DNA of 64,000 bases from Levilactobacillus senmaizukei DSM 21775 = NBRC 103853 (GTDB lineage: Bacteria; Bacillota; Bacilli; Lactobacillales; Lactobacillaceae), in the NCBI RefSeq assembly GCF_001592085.1, contig NZ_BCWD01000002.1:79850-143849 (forward strand), in the 5' to 3' direction. This document shows, piece after piece, positions 1 through 8,565 of the stretch. Within the stretch, counting starts at the first letter, position 1. Every line of letters starts with the position of its first letter. Below the pieces are notes generated by a model. The model did no database searches, had not been told where the DNA came from, and saw only the letters and a program-made list of their open reading frames with translations. The position numbers and the translations under genes were made by a program.

Positions 1-1
1 C

Positions 2-418
2 TTTATCGGCTTCACCGTGGCCGGCGCTCTGATTGCCCTCGGCGTCCTGGTGCCCGGCTTGAGTCCGTCTAACCTACTCTTAATCCTGGGGTTATTTACC
101 CCCATGCTGACGGGCTTTAAGAACCTGGATCTGTTCGGCGTCTATCTGCCAATCGCGATTGGCGGTTGCCTAGCCATGGCTATCTTTTCAAAAGGGATGG
201 ACTACCTGATTCACCGGTTCCATTCACGTGTGTATCATTTTATCCTGGGAATCGTCACGGCCAGTACCATCTTGATTCTAGTACCCAACAGTCACGCCGC
301 CGAAAGCATTTCGTATGCCGGTGCCAACTGGATGACCCTCATTTGGAGCGCGGTGGCCCTCATAATTGGGATTGCGTTGGGCTACTGGATGAGCCGGCTG
401 GAAGAAAAGTATAAATAA
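2..418 (+). CDS. DUF368 membrane protein, C-terminal part (gene starts before window)
   Basis: The reading frame is open from the first bases of the window, so this is the 3' part of a longer gene; an internal GTG at 17 is probably not the start. The visible 138 residues are very hydrophobic with about four membrane segments. They include VPGLSPSNLLLILG, the conserved proline-glycine-serine type loop of the DUF368 family of polytopic membrane proteins, some of which are proposed to act in undecaprenyl phosphate recycling. The protein ends in a short charged tail, SRLEEKYK. A strong terminator follows 39 bases after the stop. Family assignment is fairly firm; the function is inferred. Confidence 0.75.
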   Translation, partial: FIGFTVAGALIALGVLVPGLSPSNLLLILGLFTPMLTGFKNLDLFGVYLPIAIGGCLAMAIFSKGMDYLIHRFHSRVYHFILGIVTASTILILVPNSHAAESISYAGANWMTLIWSAVALIIGIALGYWMSRLEEKYK

Positions 419-456
419 CTGCGATACTTATTGCTAACTCCGTAAAAGAAATTAAA

Positions 457-500
457 AGTTCCGCAAAAACCGAAAAAGTTTTTGCGGAACTATTTTTATA
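457..500. terminator. Bidirectional terminator between DUF368 gene and glpK
   Basis: A 14 bp perfect stem (457-470 with 478-491) with a seven-base loop is flanked by T-rich sequence on the right and A-rich sequence on the left. It can therefore end transcripts from both convergent genes. Confidence 0.9.
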
Positions 501-516
501 CCGGCTAAAGAGCTGG

Positions 517-2034
517 CTAGTCTTGTTCAGGTTTGAAAGCGCGCGTCGCATTCACGGCCTGTTTCCAACCGGCGTATAAGCGATCCCGCCGTTCCGGTGC
601 CATGTCGGGTTCAAAGAGCCGACCGGCAGTCCGGATTTCTTTAACTTCATCAATACTTTGCCAGAAGCCCACTGCGAGCCCAGCCACAATGGCAGCACCC
701 ATGGCGGTCGTCTCCTCATCGGATGCCCGCAGAACCGGAATATCCAAGATGTCGGATTGGAATTGCATCAGGTAGCGGTTCCGTGAGGCACCACCATCGG
801 CCATCAGGGTCGTGATATCGATCCCAGTGTCTTGGGTCATGGTATGCAGAACGTCCTTGGTTTGGTAGGCAATCGACTGCAGGGTAGCCTTCACGAAATC
901 ATTGCGATTCGTACCACGAGTTAAGCCAAAGACTGCCCCCTTAGCATCGGCATCCCAATAGGGCGCCCCCAACCCGTTAAAGGCGGGGACCACATAGACT
1001 TCGTCCTCGTTAGTCGAAGCCATAGCAGCCTGACGAGATTCAGGAACGTTATTAATGATCTGCATGCTTTCATGGAGCCAAGCCAGTGCCGTACCGGCTA
1101 CCAGAATCGACCCTTCAAGCGCATAGGTAATTTCACCATTTAAACCATAGGCAATTGTCGTTAACAAATTATTATTCGACGTCTGCGGCTCGTTCCCCGT
1201 GTTCATCATGACGAAGGCCCCGTCACCATACGTGTTCTTGACGGTTCCAGGTTTCAAAGCCAACTGTCCCAGTAACGCGGCGGATTGGTCACCGACAATC
1301 CCGGCGATCGGTACTTCCACTCCGTAGAATTGGAAGTTTTGGGTCACACCATAGACTTCCGAACTCGATTTAACCTCAGGTAACATGGCGGCCGGAATGT
1401 TCAGCCAGCTTAAGATGTCGGCGTCCCACTTCAGGTCGTGAATATTGAAGAGCATGGTCCGGCTGGCGTTACTATAATCGGTCACGTGGACCTTCCCACC
1501 GGAGAGCTTCCAGGTGAGCCAACTATCTACGGTCCCAAACAGTAGCTCACCCTTTTCGGCGCGCTCTTGGGCGCCAGGAACCTGGTCCAAAATCCAGCGA
1601 ACCTTGGTGGCACTGAAGTAGGCATCGACCACCAACCCAGTCTTGTCACGGATGGCATCCGCATGCCCCGCCGTGATCAGGCCCTTGGCCAACTTAGTCG
1701 TTTGCTTACTTTGCCACCCAATGGCTGGATAAATGGGATCGCCAGTTACCTTGTCCCACACAATCGTGGTTTCCCGTTGGCTACTGATCCCGATCGCTTC
1801 AATATTTTCTGGATGAATCGAGGCGTCGATCAGGGCACTAGCGATGACGGACAGCACACTATTCCAGATCTCATTAGCATCCGATTCGACCCAGCCCGCG
1901 TGTGGATAATATTGTGGAACTTCCTTGTATCCTTCAATGACCTTACGCCCCGTGTGGTCAAAGATTAATGCCCGCGTGCTCGACGTTCCTTGGTCAATTG
2001 CTAATATGTATTTTTCTGGTTCCTTGAGTGCCAT
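517..2034 (-). CDS. glpK: Glycerol kinase
   Basis: Phosphorylates glycerol to sn-glycerol 3-phosphate with ATP in the cytoplasm. The 505-residue length is typical of GlpK. The N-terminal ATPase motif [15 protein letters not shown] and the C-terminal FGGY-type region with [16 protein letters not shown] are present, as is the GlpK-typical HAGWVE stretch near the N-terminus. The start is ATG at 2034, eight bases after the ribosome site GGAGGGAG. An upstream TTG at 2052 lies inside that ribosome site and is rejected. No glpF or glpD neighbour is visible, so the gene appears to stand alone. A cre-like site lies just upstream, suggesting CcpA repression when glucose is present. Confidence 0.96.
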   Translation of the reverse strand: MALKEPEKYILAIDQGTSSTRALIFDHTGRKVIEGYKEVPQYYPHAGWVESDANEIWNSVLSVIASALIDASIHPENIEAIGISSQRETTIVWDKVTGDPIYPAIGWQSKQTTKLAKGLITAGHADAIRDKTGLVVDAYFSATKVRWILDQVPGAQERAEKGELLFGTVDSWLTWKLSGGKVHVTDYSNASRTMLFNIHDLKWDADILSWLNIPAAMLPEVKSSSEVYGVTQNFQFYGVEVPIAGIVGDQSAALLGQLALKPGTVKNTYGDGAFVMMNTGNEPQTSNNNLLTTIAYGLNGEITYALEGSILVAGTALAWLHESMQIINNVPESRQAAMASTNEDEVYVVPAFNGLGAPYWDADAKGAVFGLTRGTNRNDFVKATLQSIAYQTKDVLHTMTQDTGIDITTLMADGGASRNRYLMQFQSDILDIPVLRASDEETTAMGAAIVAGLAVGFWQSIDEVKEIRTAGRLFEPDMAPERRDRLYAGWKQAVNATRAFKPEQD

Positions 2035-2067
2035 AAGTCTAACTCCCTCCAAATCCCAGCTTCTCCA

Positions 2068-2081
2068 GGGAAGCGGTTACA
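2068..2081 (-). promoter_or_regulatory. Candidate cre (CcpA) site of glpK
   Basis: GGGAAGCGGTTACA matches the TGNAANCGNNNNCA cre consensus at all fixed positions but the first. It lies about 35 bases before the glpK start. Confidence 0.6.
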
Positions 2082-2169
2082 AATTCACTGCGTACATCAT
2101 AGCATGACCCTTGTGAAGAACGCCAGATTTTGCCTCAATCATTGCCGTGGCTTGTGAATTTCTTAAGGT

Positions 2170-2817
2170 TTAAACGGTCAGGCTTTGGCCCGCCAGAAAG
2201 GACGCGTCGAAGTCGGCCCGTGTCTTCACCTTTTTACCAAATTCATCAATCAAGGCATGAAATTCTTGGTAGTCGGTCAGCTCAAAGTCCAGTTGGGCCA
2301 CGACCTGCTTCTGAAAGACCGGATAAGTTTTCGGCATTGCTGCCCCCAGCCAGCCAAACAAACGGCGAGCGTAGGTATCGACCATGAAAGCCCCGTGATC
2401 CAGCGTGTACATCAGAATGTAATCGGCCGTTTCGTTGCCAATTCCGGTGATGGCCAAGAGATCGGCCCGCAAATCAGCCCCCTCGCGTTGACGGAGGGCC
2501 TCCAAGTCATCCCCATTCGCACCCAGCCATTCCGCCAGAGCTCGCACGGCCGCACCCTTACGGTGATAGAAGCCACTGGTACGAATCAAGTTTAACAGTT
2601 CGGCTTCCCCGAGCTGGCGAATCTTAGCGGGATCAAAACCCGTCTCCCGTTTCAAATTTAGCAGCGATGGCTCAACGTTACGCCAGTTGGTGTTTTGGAC
2701 CAGAATGGCACCCAGCATAATTTCTACCGGCGTTTCGGCCCACGGTGTCCCCGGTCGCAGCCAGGGTTGGGGGCCCATTGCCCCAGCCATCGTGTGATAA
2801 AGTTCTTGGACGTTCAC
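2170..2817 (-). CDS. Endonuclease III-like HhH-GPD DNA glycosylase without lyase Lys or Fe-S cluster
   Basis: A 215-residue helix-hairpin-helix base-excision glycosylase. The hairpin ITGIGNETAD is at residues 123-132 and the catalytic Asp is D147 in VDTYARR. Classical Nth has a lysine in the hairpin (GVGRKTA) for AP-lyase action; here the position is Glu129. No cysteine is present, so the C-terminal 4Fe-4S cluster of Nth is absent. Established knowledge: such features are typical of monofunctional members such as MagIII-type 3-methyladenine glycosylases. Substrate specificity here is inference. Translation starts at GTG 2817 after AAAGGAGG. The gene follows glpK's upstream region on the same strand and has no evident partner. 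Confidence 0.85.
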   Translation of the reverse strand: MNVQELYHTMAGAMGPQPWLRPGTPWAETPVEIMLGAILVQNTNWRNVEPSLLNLKRETGFDPAKIRQLGEAELLNLIRTSGFYHRKGAAVRALAEWLGANGDDLEALRQREGADLRADLLAITGIGNETADYILMYTLDHGAFMVDTYARRLFGWLGAAMPKTYPVFQKQVVAQLDFELTDYQEFHALIDEFGKKVKTRADFDASFLAGQSLTV

Positions 2818-2833
2818 AGGGGTTCCTCCTTTA

Positions 2834-2871
2834 AAATAAAAAATGATCAGCCGCGAGATTCGTGGCTGACC
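2834..2871 (-). terminator. Terminator of the 82-residue protein gene
   Basis: An 8 bp stem (2845-2852 with 2864-2871) is followed on the minus strand by ATTTTTTATTTT. Confidence 0.8.
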
Positions 2872-2889
2872 ACTTTCACTGTTCGCAAC

Positions 2890-3138
2890 TTAGTTTCGCT
2901 TGATGACCAAACGAATATCACTGTCGCCTGCAGGGTTTAATTCTTCTTGATAGTCAAAGCCGGCGTCTTGGAAGTAAGCCTTGATTTCGTCATTGATCTC
3001 TTCCACTGGCCGAACGTCTTTGTCTTGGCGTGTCAATAAAAGCGTGTATTCCTTTGAATCCTCATCGACGTTTTCAAAGCTGTACAATACCGCTTCACTA
3101 TTCAAAATCTCTTGAATCAACTGTCGTTCTGTCATCAT
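2890..3138 (-). CDS. Small acidic cytoplasmic protein of unknown function
   Basis: Encodes 82 residues, acidic, with no signal peptide or membrane segment. The start has two adjacent ATG codons (3138 and 3135) behind GAGGTAAAC; either could serve. The composition (many Asp and Glu, and a DEIKAYFQDAGFDYQEE helix-like segment) suggests a compact soluble domain. The gene is monocistronic with its own terminator. I do not recognise the family and no function is assigned. Confidence 0.7.
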   Translation of the reverse strand: MMTERQLIQEILNSEAVLYSFENVDEDSKEYTLLLTRQDKDVRPVEEINDEIKAYFQDAGFDYQEELNPAGDSDIRLVIKRN

Positions 3139-3282
3139 GTTTACCTCGCTTAAATTTTATTCTACTACTCTACTATAGAGTTAATCCCCCGTTTTGTGAA
3201 CTATTTCGTCAGGCAAGGGGTGACAAATTTACTGAGCCATGGTTATACTTAGTCCATTCAATGCTTGAAAGGAAGCGACGCC

Positions 3283-4008
3283 ATGCGTCCACGAATTGCT
3301 TTACCCGCCGATACTCTCGGCGAGGCCACCAATATTATTAACGAACGAAATGCTGCCTTTGCCCCCCGGCCGGTGGTCGAAGCCATCGTTGCCGCCGGTG
3401 GCCTCCCCGTGATTTTGCCAACCGTTGACCCTGATTTAGTCGCCGACTACTTGCCCCTCTTCGATGGGGTCGCCTTTCTCGGCGGTGCCGATGTCGATCC
3501 CACCTTCTACCAAGAAGAACCCCACTTACAACTGGGCAAGACCGACCGTAAACGGGATCTCTTCGAGATGGCGCTCCTAAAGGCCGCCATCGACAGCAAC
3601 AAGGCCGTGCTGGGCATCTGCCGGGGGCTTCAATTGATCAATGTCACCCTAGGGGGAACGCTGTATCAAGACCTCGGTGAAAACCCCAGCGCCAAGATTA
3701 AGCATAGCCAAGCGGCCTTCGGCAACCAGGTCACCCATCACGTAACGGTGACGGCTGGCAGTCACCTCGCCCAGATCACCGGTGAACGATTATTGGTTAA
3801 TTCTCGCCATCATCAGGCCGCTAAGACAATCGCACTGGACCTAACTGTAACCGCCCGGGCCGATGATCAGGTGGTTGAAGCCGTGGAATCCACCGCGAGT
3901 GACCAGATCCTGGCCGTTCAGTGGCATCCCGAAAACCTCTTTAAACACGAGGAAACGGCGATGGGCATTTTCACCAACCTGATCAAGCGAGCCGCCGACC
4001 GCACCTGA
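3283..4008 (+). CDS. Class I glutamine amidotransferase, gamma-glutamyl-GABA hydrolase-like (PuuD type)
   Basis: A 241-residue stand-alone GATase1 domain of the peptidase C26 type. The nucleophile elbow LGICRGLQLINV carries Cys113, and the His-Glu pair is in VQWHPENLF near residue 215, completing a Cys-His-Glu triad. GGADVDPTFY near residue 70 is typical of PuuD-like hydrolases that cleave gamma-glutamyl amides. ATG 3283 sits after GAAAGGAAG; the in-frame TTG at 3265 overlaps that ribosome site and is rejected. No putrescine catabolic genes are nearby, so the physiological substrate is unknown. Confidence 0.88.
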   Translation: MRPRIALPADTLGEATNIINERNAAFAPRPVVEAIVAAGGLPVILPTVDPDLVADYLPLFDGVAFLGGADVDPTFYQEEPHLQLGKTDRKRDLFEMALLKAAIDSNKAVLGICRGLQLINVTLGGTLYQDLGENPSAKIKHSQAAFGNQVTHHVTVTAGSHLAQITGERLLVNSRHHQAAKTIALDLTVTARADDQVVEAVESTASDQILAVQWHPENLFKHEETAMGIFTNLIKRAADRT

Positions 4009-4084
4009 TTTTCAGAAAGACCTTTCATTGTGGGACCGGTTCCATTAAACTAGACACTAGACGAAATTAACGAGGTGAAATTAC

Positions 4085-4741
4085 GTGGCAAAAATGCAGG
4101 ACTTTGGACAGCGAATGCGCTTTTTAGCATTCTCAATTTTTCTGAACTCCGCCGCTAACGCCCTCACGATTTCAACCAACCTTGGGAGTGCCGTTTGGAC
4201 CGGGTCTTCCGTGAATCTGTCTAACTGGATTAACGTGCCCTTGGGAACGACCCTCTTCGCTTACGGGATCGTCATTACCATCTTGAACCAAGTCTTACTT
4301 GGAACCTTTGACCGTCGGCGCTTCGTTTCCAACCTGCTTTACATCGTCCCATTTAGTTATCTGGTCGAGTGGATCGGGTACTTCTGGAACTGGATTGGTG
4401 TCGGTCGGCTCAACCTGACCGGCCGCGTCATCGTCGACATCATTGGCCTCTTCGGGGTGGCCTTTGCCGTGTCAATCTACCAACGCTGCAATATCATCAT
4501 GCATCCTAACGATGACTTGGCCTACATTCTCCGGTTTAAGTTCCTGCATGGATCGGCCGTCATTGCCCAATGGGCCAGTTATGTGCCACCGCTCACCATT
4601 ATTATCCTATCTTGGTACTTCACCGGTGAGCTCCACGCCATTGGCTTCGGGACCATCTGGGCGTTAGTCACCCAAGGGATTATCATGGCCTGGGCCGACG
4701 TCCACGTTTTCCCCCGATTAAAACATCACGTTGACGTTTAA
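4085..4741 (+). CDS. YczE/YitT-like multi-spanning membrane protein
   Basis: Encodes 218 residues with about five hydrophobic segments and the motif STNLGSAVWTG near the N-terminus, typical of the YczE-type family (often annotated as sugar permease-like or YitT-like, without proven function). It starts with GTG at 4085 behind GAGGTGAAA. The gene is single, with a terminator 10 bases after the stop. There are no transport partner genes nearby, so a transport role is only a guess. Confidence 0.75.
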   Translation: MAKMQDFGQRMRFLAFSIFLNSAANALTISTNLGSAVWTGSSVNLSNWINVPLGTTLFAYGIVITILNQVLLGTFDRRRFVSNLLYIVPFSYLVEWIGYFWNWIGVGRLNLTGRVIVDIIGLFGVAFAVSIYQRCNIIMHPNDDLAYILRFKFLHGSAVIAQWASYVPPLTIIILSWYFTGELHAIGFGTIWALVTQGIIMAWADVHVFPRLKHHVDV

Positions 4742-4750
4742 CTAAAATAA

Positions 4751-4790
4751 CGACTGAGAATAATCACATCATCCTCAGCCGTTTTTGTTT
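4751..4790. terminator. Terminator between YczE-like gene and small ORF
   Basis: Stem 4751-4758 with 4774-4781 (one G-T type pair), followed by GTTTTTG on the plus strand. It overlaps the 3' end of the opposite small ORF. Confidence 0.8.
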
Positions 4791-4919
4791 ACCATAATTT
4801 TTACGTCGTCCTTTGATCCATGAATAACCATCGAGCACGGTCGCCACCACAAGTTCAAAAATCGACATGATGTTGAGTAATTCGATGATTCCCGCTAGGA
4901 ACTGACCGACTCGCTTCAT
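4764..4919 (-). CDS. Small 51-residue amphipathic/basic protein
   Basis: A short reading frame starts at ATG 4919 preceded by AGAGGGGG at good spacing. It begins MKRVGQFLAGIIELLNIMSI, continues through a second hydrophobic stretch (FELVVATVLDGY) and ends in a strongly basic tail rich in Lys and Arg. The pattern is that of a small membrane-associated peptide. Support is the ribosome site, the sensible composition, and the fact that it fills the gap between a terminator and the next gene. No homologue is recognised. Its stop lies within the shared terminator stem. Confidence 0.6.
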   Translation of the reverse strand: MKRVGQFLAGIIELLNIMSIFELVVATVLDGYSWIKGRRKNYGKQKRLRMM

Positions 4920-4979
4920 CAAAATGCCCCCTCTGACCAAAAAGGACCGGTGCCGTTAGCAACCTGGTCCATAATGCGT

Positions 4980-5900
4980 TTAAGCCTCATCCAATTCGCC
5001 AGTCAAAACAAATTGGCGAATTCGGCGGAGGGTTCGTTTAGTCTCCGGTAATTTCTCCCAGAGAATATAGTCATGGAGCATCGACTTCATTTCAAACGCT
5101 TGAACTTCGGTTCCGACCGCACCATTCAGATGTTGTAAGAGCCGCTTATCATCGGCCGCCAGGAGTTCATTGGTGCCGTAATACAACTGGATGGGGCCCA
5201 ACCCTTCAAAGTCACCATAGAGTGGGCTCACCAATGGGTCCGTGACCGGATGATTCCCAGCATATTGAAATCCAATCCGCTTCAGCACGGCCAACGACAG
5301 GAATGGATCGGCCTTGGCGCCGCTCTTCAAATCGGGATTCATCATACTGAGGTCCGTCCACGGTGAGATCAAAATGGTCCCAGCCGGTAGTGGTTCTTGA
5401 TGTTCCTTCAGCTGTTGGAGGAGCGTCAGCGCCAGTCCTCCGCCGGCTGAATCACCCATTAGAAAGAACTGGTCATCCGGGTACTGCGCCCGCAAATAAT
5501 CGTAGGCGTTCATGGCGAAGATGACCGTTTCGTTAACCGTCGCTTCCGGAACTAATGGATAGTCGATGTAGGAGACCCGCAGATTGGCCTGGTCGACTAG
5601 ATTCACCATGAGATCCCGGTGACGCTTGGTTCCCTGTAAGGTGTAGGCACCTCCGTGAAATAACAGGACGTGCTGTGTTAACGGCGCGCCCGAATCCACG
5701 GTTAGGATGCGACCATCGAAGACTTCTCGTTCTTTGGTCACCATATTATCAGGGAATTTTGCGGGCACGACTGCCCGATTCTTTCTGCTCGGTTGAGAAA
5801 AAGCCTGTTGCATCTGCTGTTTCAGCTGGCTATGCCGGGTTTTAAAAAGTAACCATTTCCCTTGCAAACTCACGACGATCACCCTATCTTTTGCCTTCAT
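4980..5900 (-). CDS. Alpha/beta hydrolase, hormone-sensitive-lipase-like esterase
   Basis: Encodes 306 residues. The oxyanion motif HGGAY starts at residue 82 and the nucleophile elbow GDSAGGG carries Ser151; an acid in TNELLAADD and a His in MLHDYIL complete the triad order expected of the HSL (acetyl esterase) group. There is no signal peptide, so the enzyme is cytoplasmic. ATG 5900 is chosen because a good -10 hexamer (TATACT on the minus strand near 5925) lies only about 20 bases upstream; an in-frame codon at 5957 would lie before that promoter. Natural substrate unknown. Confidence 0.85.
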   Translation of the reverse strand: MKAKDRVIVVSLQGKWLLFKTRHSQLKQQMQQAFSQPSRKNRAVVPAKFPDNMVTKEREVFDGRILTVDSGAPLTQHVLLFHGGAYTLQGTKRHRDLMVNLVDQANLRVSYIDYPLVPEATVNETVIFAMNAYDYLRAQYPDDQFFLMGDSAGGGLALTLLQQLKEHQEPLPAGTILISPWTDLSMMNPDLKSGAKADPFLSLAVLKRIGFQYAGNHPVTDPLVSPLYGDFEGLGPIQLYYGTNELLAADDKRLLQHLNGAVGTEVQAFEMKSMLHDYILWEKLPETKRTLRRIRQFVLTGELDEA

Positions 5901-6086
5901 CAACTCTCTGCACTCATACAGCCAGTATACAGCGTTTCCCCGAAAAAGGCTCCCCAAGAATCAATTACTAGGCAAAATTTCCGAAAACCGTTAGAATGAA
6001 AAGGATGATAAACTATCGGGGATTTACTAGTTAACCGTCTAATTAAGCGGCTGAACGACCCGAATAACGAAAGGATGACTGAGTTA

Positions 6087-6881
6087 ATGGATAACGACCG
6101 AATATTAGACGTACAGGGTGGTGTCAACTTTAGAGAACTTGGTGGTTACGCAACCGTCGATGGTCACACTGTAAAGTGGCACAAACTGTTGCGGACGGCC
6201 GGACTCGCTAACCTCACGCCATCAGACCTGCAACGGTTAACCGACTACGGCGTCAAAACCGACGTCGACTTTCGCTCTCGCGATGAACAAAAACAGGCAC
6301 CCGATAAGGTACCGGCAGGGGTCACCTACCAATTTACCCCCGTCTTCCCAGCGGATGACGAGACCGATGCTTCGGCCTCTCAAGTTCAATTGGAAGAACG
6401 TTTCTCGGCGGATAACCAAGCCGGCTACCGCCATATGCTCAACGTGTATGAACAAATGGTGACATTGCCCTCCGCCCAGCAGGCCTACCACAACTTTCTC
6501 GCGGAACTGCTCAAGAATGATGGCGACAGTCAATCCGTCCTGTTTCACTGTACCGCCGGTAAGGATCGGACCGGGTTGGCCGCCTTCTTCGTATTAAGCG
6601 CCCTGGGCGTTGACCCCCAGACCATTCGTCACGACTACCTGATGACCAACCAGACGTCGGCTAAGCATATCAATGAAACGACGACTGCCGCTGCTGCCCG
6701 CGGCGAAACCGCGGCGTTTGTCACCAACATTCGGGCCCTGTACACCGTCAACAATGATTATTTCGATACAGCGATGCGACTCATTAATACACAATATGGT
6801 GGCACGCTTGACTATTTACACGACGTTCTGGGACTTTCCCGGGGCGACCTACAAACATTAAAACAACTCTATTTGGATTAA
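6087..6881 (+). CDS. Tyrosine-protein phosphatase (DSP/PTP-like, Tyr_phosphatase3 type)
   Basis: Encodes 264 residues. The signature HCTAGKDRTG gives catalytic Cys155 and Arg161 of a CX5R phosphatase. The N-terminal GGVNFRELGGY is typical of the bacterial Tyr_phosphatase3 family (MptpB/LipA-like), which dephosphorylates phosphotyrosine and in some members phosphoinositides. The likely start is ATG 6087, 12 bases after AAAGG; ATG 6075 directly abuts the ribosome site. The gene is monocistronic with a strong terminator. Target proteins are unknown. Confidence 0.87.
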   Translation: MDNDRILDVQGGVNFRELGGYATVDGHTVKWHKLLRTAGLANLTPSDLQRLTDYGVKTDVDFRSRDEQKQAPDKVPAGVTYQFTPVFPADDETDASASQVQLEERFSADNQAGYRHMLNVYEQMVTLPSAQQAYHNFLAELLKNDGDSQSVLFHCTAGKDRTGLAAFFVLSALGVDPQTIRHDYLMTNQTSAKHINETTTAAAARGETAAFVTNIRALYTVNNDYFDTAMRLINTQYGGTLDYLHDVLGLSRGDLQTLKQLYLD

Positions 6882-6889
6882 CTTCCATG

Positions 6890-6922
6890 CCAGACTAACC
6901 ATCGAGGGTAGTCTGGTTTTTT
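6890..6922 (+). terminator. Terminator of phosphatase gene
   Basis: A perfect 8 bp stem (6890-6897 with 6909-6916) is followed by six T. Confidence 0.9.
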
Positions 6923-6955
6923 ACCTCATGGACGACGAAAGGACTTGATGTTTTT

Positions 6956-7888
6956 ATGAAAAAATCGACACTGACTTGGGCCCTTCCCTTGGCAGGGCTG
7001 GCGGCCACTTCCCTCATTGCCAGCGAGCGATTGTTCAACTTCGCTTTTAAACGGGTCAATTACGTTCCCGAAACCTCTGCCGATAAACAAAAGTATGCCG
7101 ACGCTTACTATGCCTATGTCGATTGGTACAAACAGGTTAAAAAGGAAAAATGGTTCCTACACGAACACGATCCCAATAACCGGATGGTCGCGGAATATAT
7201 TCCAGCGGAAACGCCTAGCAAGCAGACCGTCATCATCTCCCATGGTTACAAGGGCAATGGCGAGACCATGGCCAACTTTGCTCAGATGTTTCATCGGCTA
7301 GGCTTCAACGTTCTTCTACCCGATGACCGCGGTCACGGCGAGAGTGCCGGCAAATACATTAGTTTTGGCTGGCTGGATCGGCTGGACTATCAAGAATGGA
7401 TTCACCAGGTTATTGAACGGTCATCACAGAACGTCAAAATTCTGATGTTCGGGGTTAGCATGGGAGGCGCCACGATGGAAATGTTGTCTGGTGAAAGCCT
7501 GCCCCAACAGGTTAAGGCGATCATCGCGGACTGCGGCTACTCCAGTATCGAGGCCGAATTGACCTACCTGTTAAAACGCCAATTTCACCTGCCCAAGTAT
7601 CCATTGGAGCCCCTGGTCAGCACCATTTCCAAGCGTCGACTGGGCTATTATCTGGGCGACGTGTCCGCTACCGAACAGTTGGCCAAAAATAAACGGCCCA
7701 TCCTGTTTATCCATGGTGAGAAGGACGTCTACGTTCCCGTTGGCATGGCCTACGAGAACTATGCGGCAACCCATGCCCCAAAACAACTGTGGATTGTGAA
7801 AAACGCTTCGCATGCTGAAAGCTTCTGGGTCAATCCCAAACGCTATCAGGACCACGTTGAAGAGTTTTTGACGACCTACTTTAAGTAA
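6956..7888 (+). CDS. Membrane-anchored alpha/beta hydrolase
   Basis: Encodes 310 residues with an N-terminal hydrophobic segment (residues 6-23) that could be an uncleaved signal anchor placing the catalytic domain outside the cell. The serine elbow is FGVSMGGA with Ser168; HGEKDVYVP supplies the acid and NASHAES the histidine. It resembles the Firmicute cell-surface hydrolases of the YqkD type. Start ATG 6956 follows GAAAGGA with a somewhat long spacing. No partner genes are present, and a candidate small RNA lies downstream. Confidence 0.8.
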   Translation: MKKSTLTWALPLAGLAATSLIASERLFNFAFKRVNYVPETSADKQKYADAYYAYVDWYKQVKKEKWFLHEHDPNNRMVAEYIPAETPSKQTVIISHGYKGNGETMANFAQMFHRLGFNVLLPDDRGHGESAGKYISFGWLDRLDYQEWIHQVIERSSQNVKILMFGVSMGGATMEMLSGESLPQQVKAIIADCGYSSIEAELTYLLKRQFHLPKYPLEPLVSTISKRRLGYYLGDVSATEQLAKNKRPILFIHGEKDVYVPVGMAYENYAATHAPKQLWIVKNASHAESFWVNPKRYQDHVEEFLTTYFK

Positions 7889-8049
7889 TTCCGGAAAGAA
7901 TCTTCACAATTTAGAATTCCTTTATAAATTAATCAAAAAGTCGTCACGAAATGTCCCCGTTTCTATTCACAAACTACGGGTATAGTTATCATCATAGTAA
8001 TCAGCTAATAACTATTACTAGTCAAAATCTACTTTCAATCCCTTTTTAA

Positions 8050-8190
8050 GATTCTCCTCCCCAGAGAATCGCAATCCCTGGATAGGACCCCTCAAGCCTA
8101 TCCACCCCTCAAAATGAGTCACTCCCCCTAGTGGCTCACTCCTCATGAATCAAATTGCGGCAGCCCCTTACCAAGGCTGCCGCAATTTTT
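8050..8190 (+). ncRNA. Candidate small RNA: four consecutive hairpins with C-rich loops
   Basis: Four perfect or near-perfect hairpins follow one another. The stems are 8050-8056 with 8064-8070, 8080-8086 with 8097-8103, 8116-8123 with 8130-8137, and 8152-8165 with 8175-8188. The last is a 14 bp intrinsic terminator with a T tract. Loops and linkers are rich in CTCC, CCCC and CCTC, complementary to Shine-Dalgarno GGAGG. There is no open reading frame in it and no gene downstream on the plus strand, so it looks like an independent transcript. No convincing promoter was placed, although the region 7980-8035 upstream is AT-rich. The RNA class is not recognised. Confidence 0.5.
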
Positions 8191-8212
8191 GTGTCCTGAT
8201 TTTTCTTTCGTT

Positions 8213-8384
8213 CATTGCCAACCTACCGGTTGGCCAGGGAAGGGCCGGAACATGGTGGACACGACTTGAAGCCTTGCCCAACCCGCAAGTCTTCAAGCTC
8301 GGTCTTTGCCTAAGCCGAAAAAAGCTCGGCTAACGCAAACGACACCACTGAGCCCTTCCCTGGCCGTCCTCTCGGTTTTCACGA
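8213..8384 (+). repeat. Structured intergenic repeat, family 1 (copy A)
   Basis: A long imperfect palindrome. Outer arms 8232-8246 and 8351-8365 are complementary (GCCAGGGAAGGGC with its complement). The core shares with other copies GGAAC, GTGGACACGACTT, the complementary boxes CTCGGTCTTTGCCTAAGCC and AGCTCGGCTAACGCAAAC, and CACCACTGAGC. Confidence 0.75.
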
Positions 8385-8422
8385 TCTAAAAACGATGTCA
8401 AAGAATTTAGCAAAACCACAAA

Positions 8423-8468
8423 AATAGCGACCGTCACAACGGAGTTAACCCTTGTGACGGTCGCTATT
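8423..8468. terminator. Long bidirectional hairpin
   Basis: A perfect 17 bp stem (8423-8439 with 8452-8468) flanked by A-rich and T-poor sequence. It may act as a terminator for transcripts arriving from either side. Confidence 0.6.
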
Positions 8469-8565
8469 GCTATTTATCCAAGGTAATTAATATAAGGGTA
8501 CTCACCACTACAGGTTACTAATCCCTCTCAAAAGAGAACTCGATGGAACACGCTATCATAGCAGG

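Noticed and set aside
17..60. GTG at 17 as the start of the DUF368 protein
   Set aside because: The frame is open to the window edge and the sequence begins inside a membrane segment, so the gene must start upstream.
1567..1968. Long open frames on the strand opposite to glpK, xylB, rarA and others
   Set aside because: They lack ribosome sites, have compositions typical of antisense frames, and the opposite strand encodes well-conserved enzymes.
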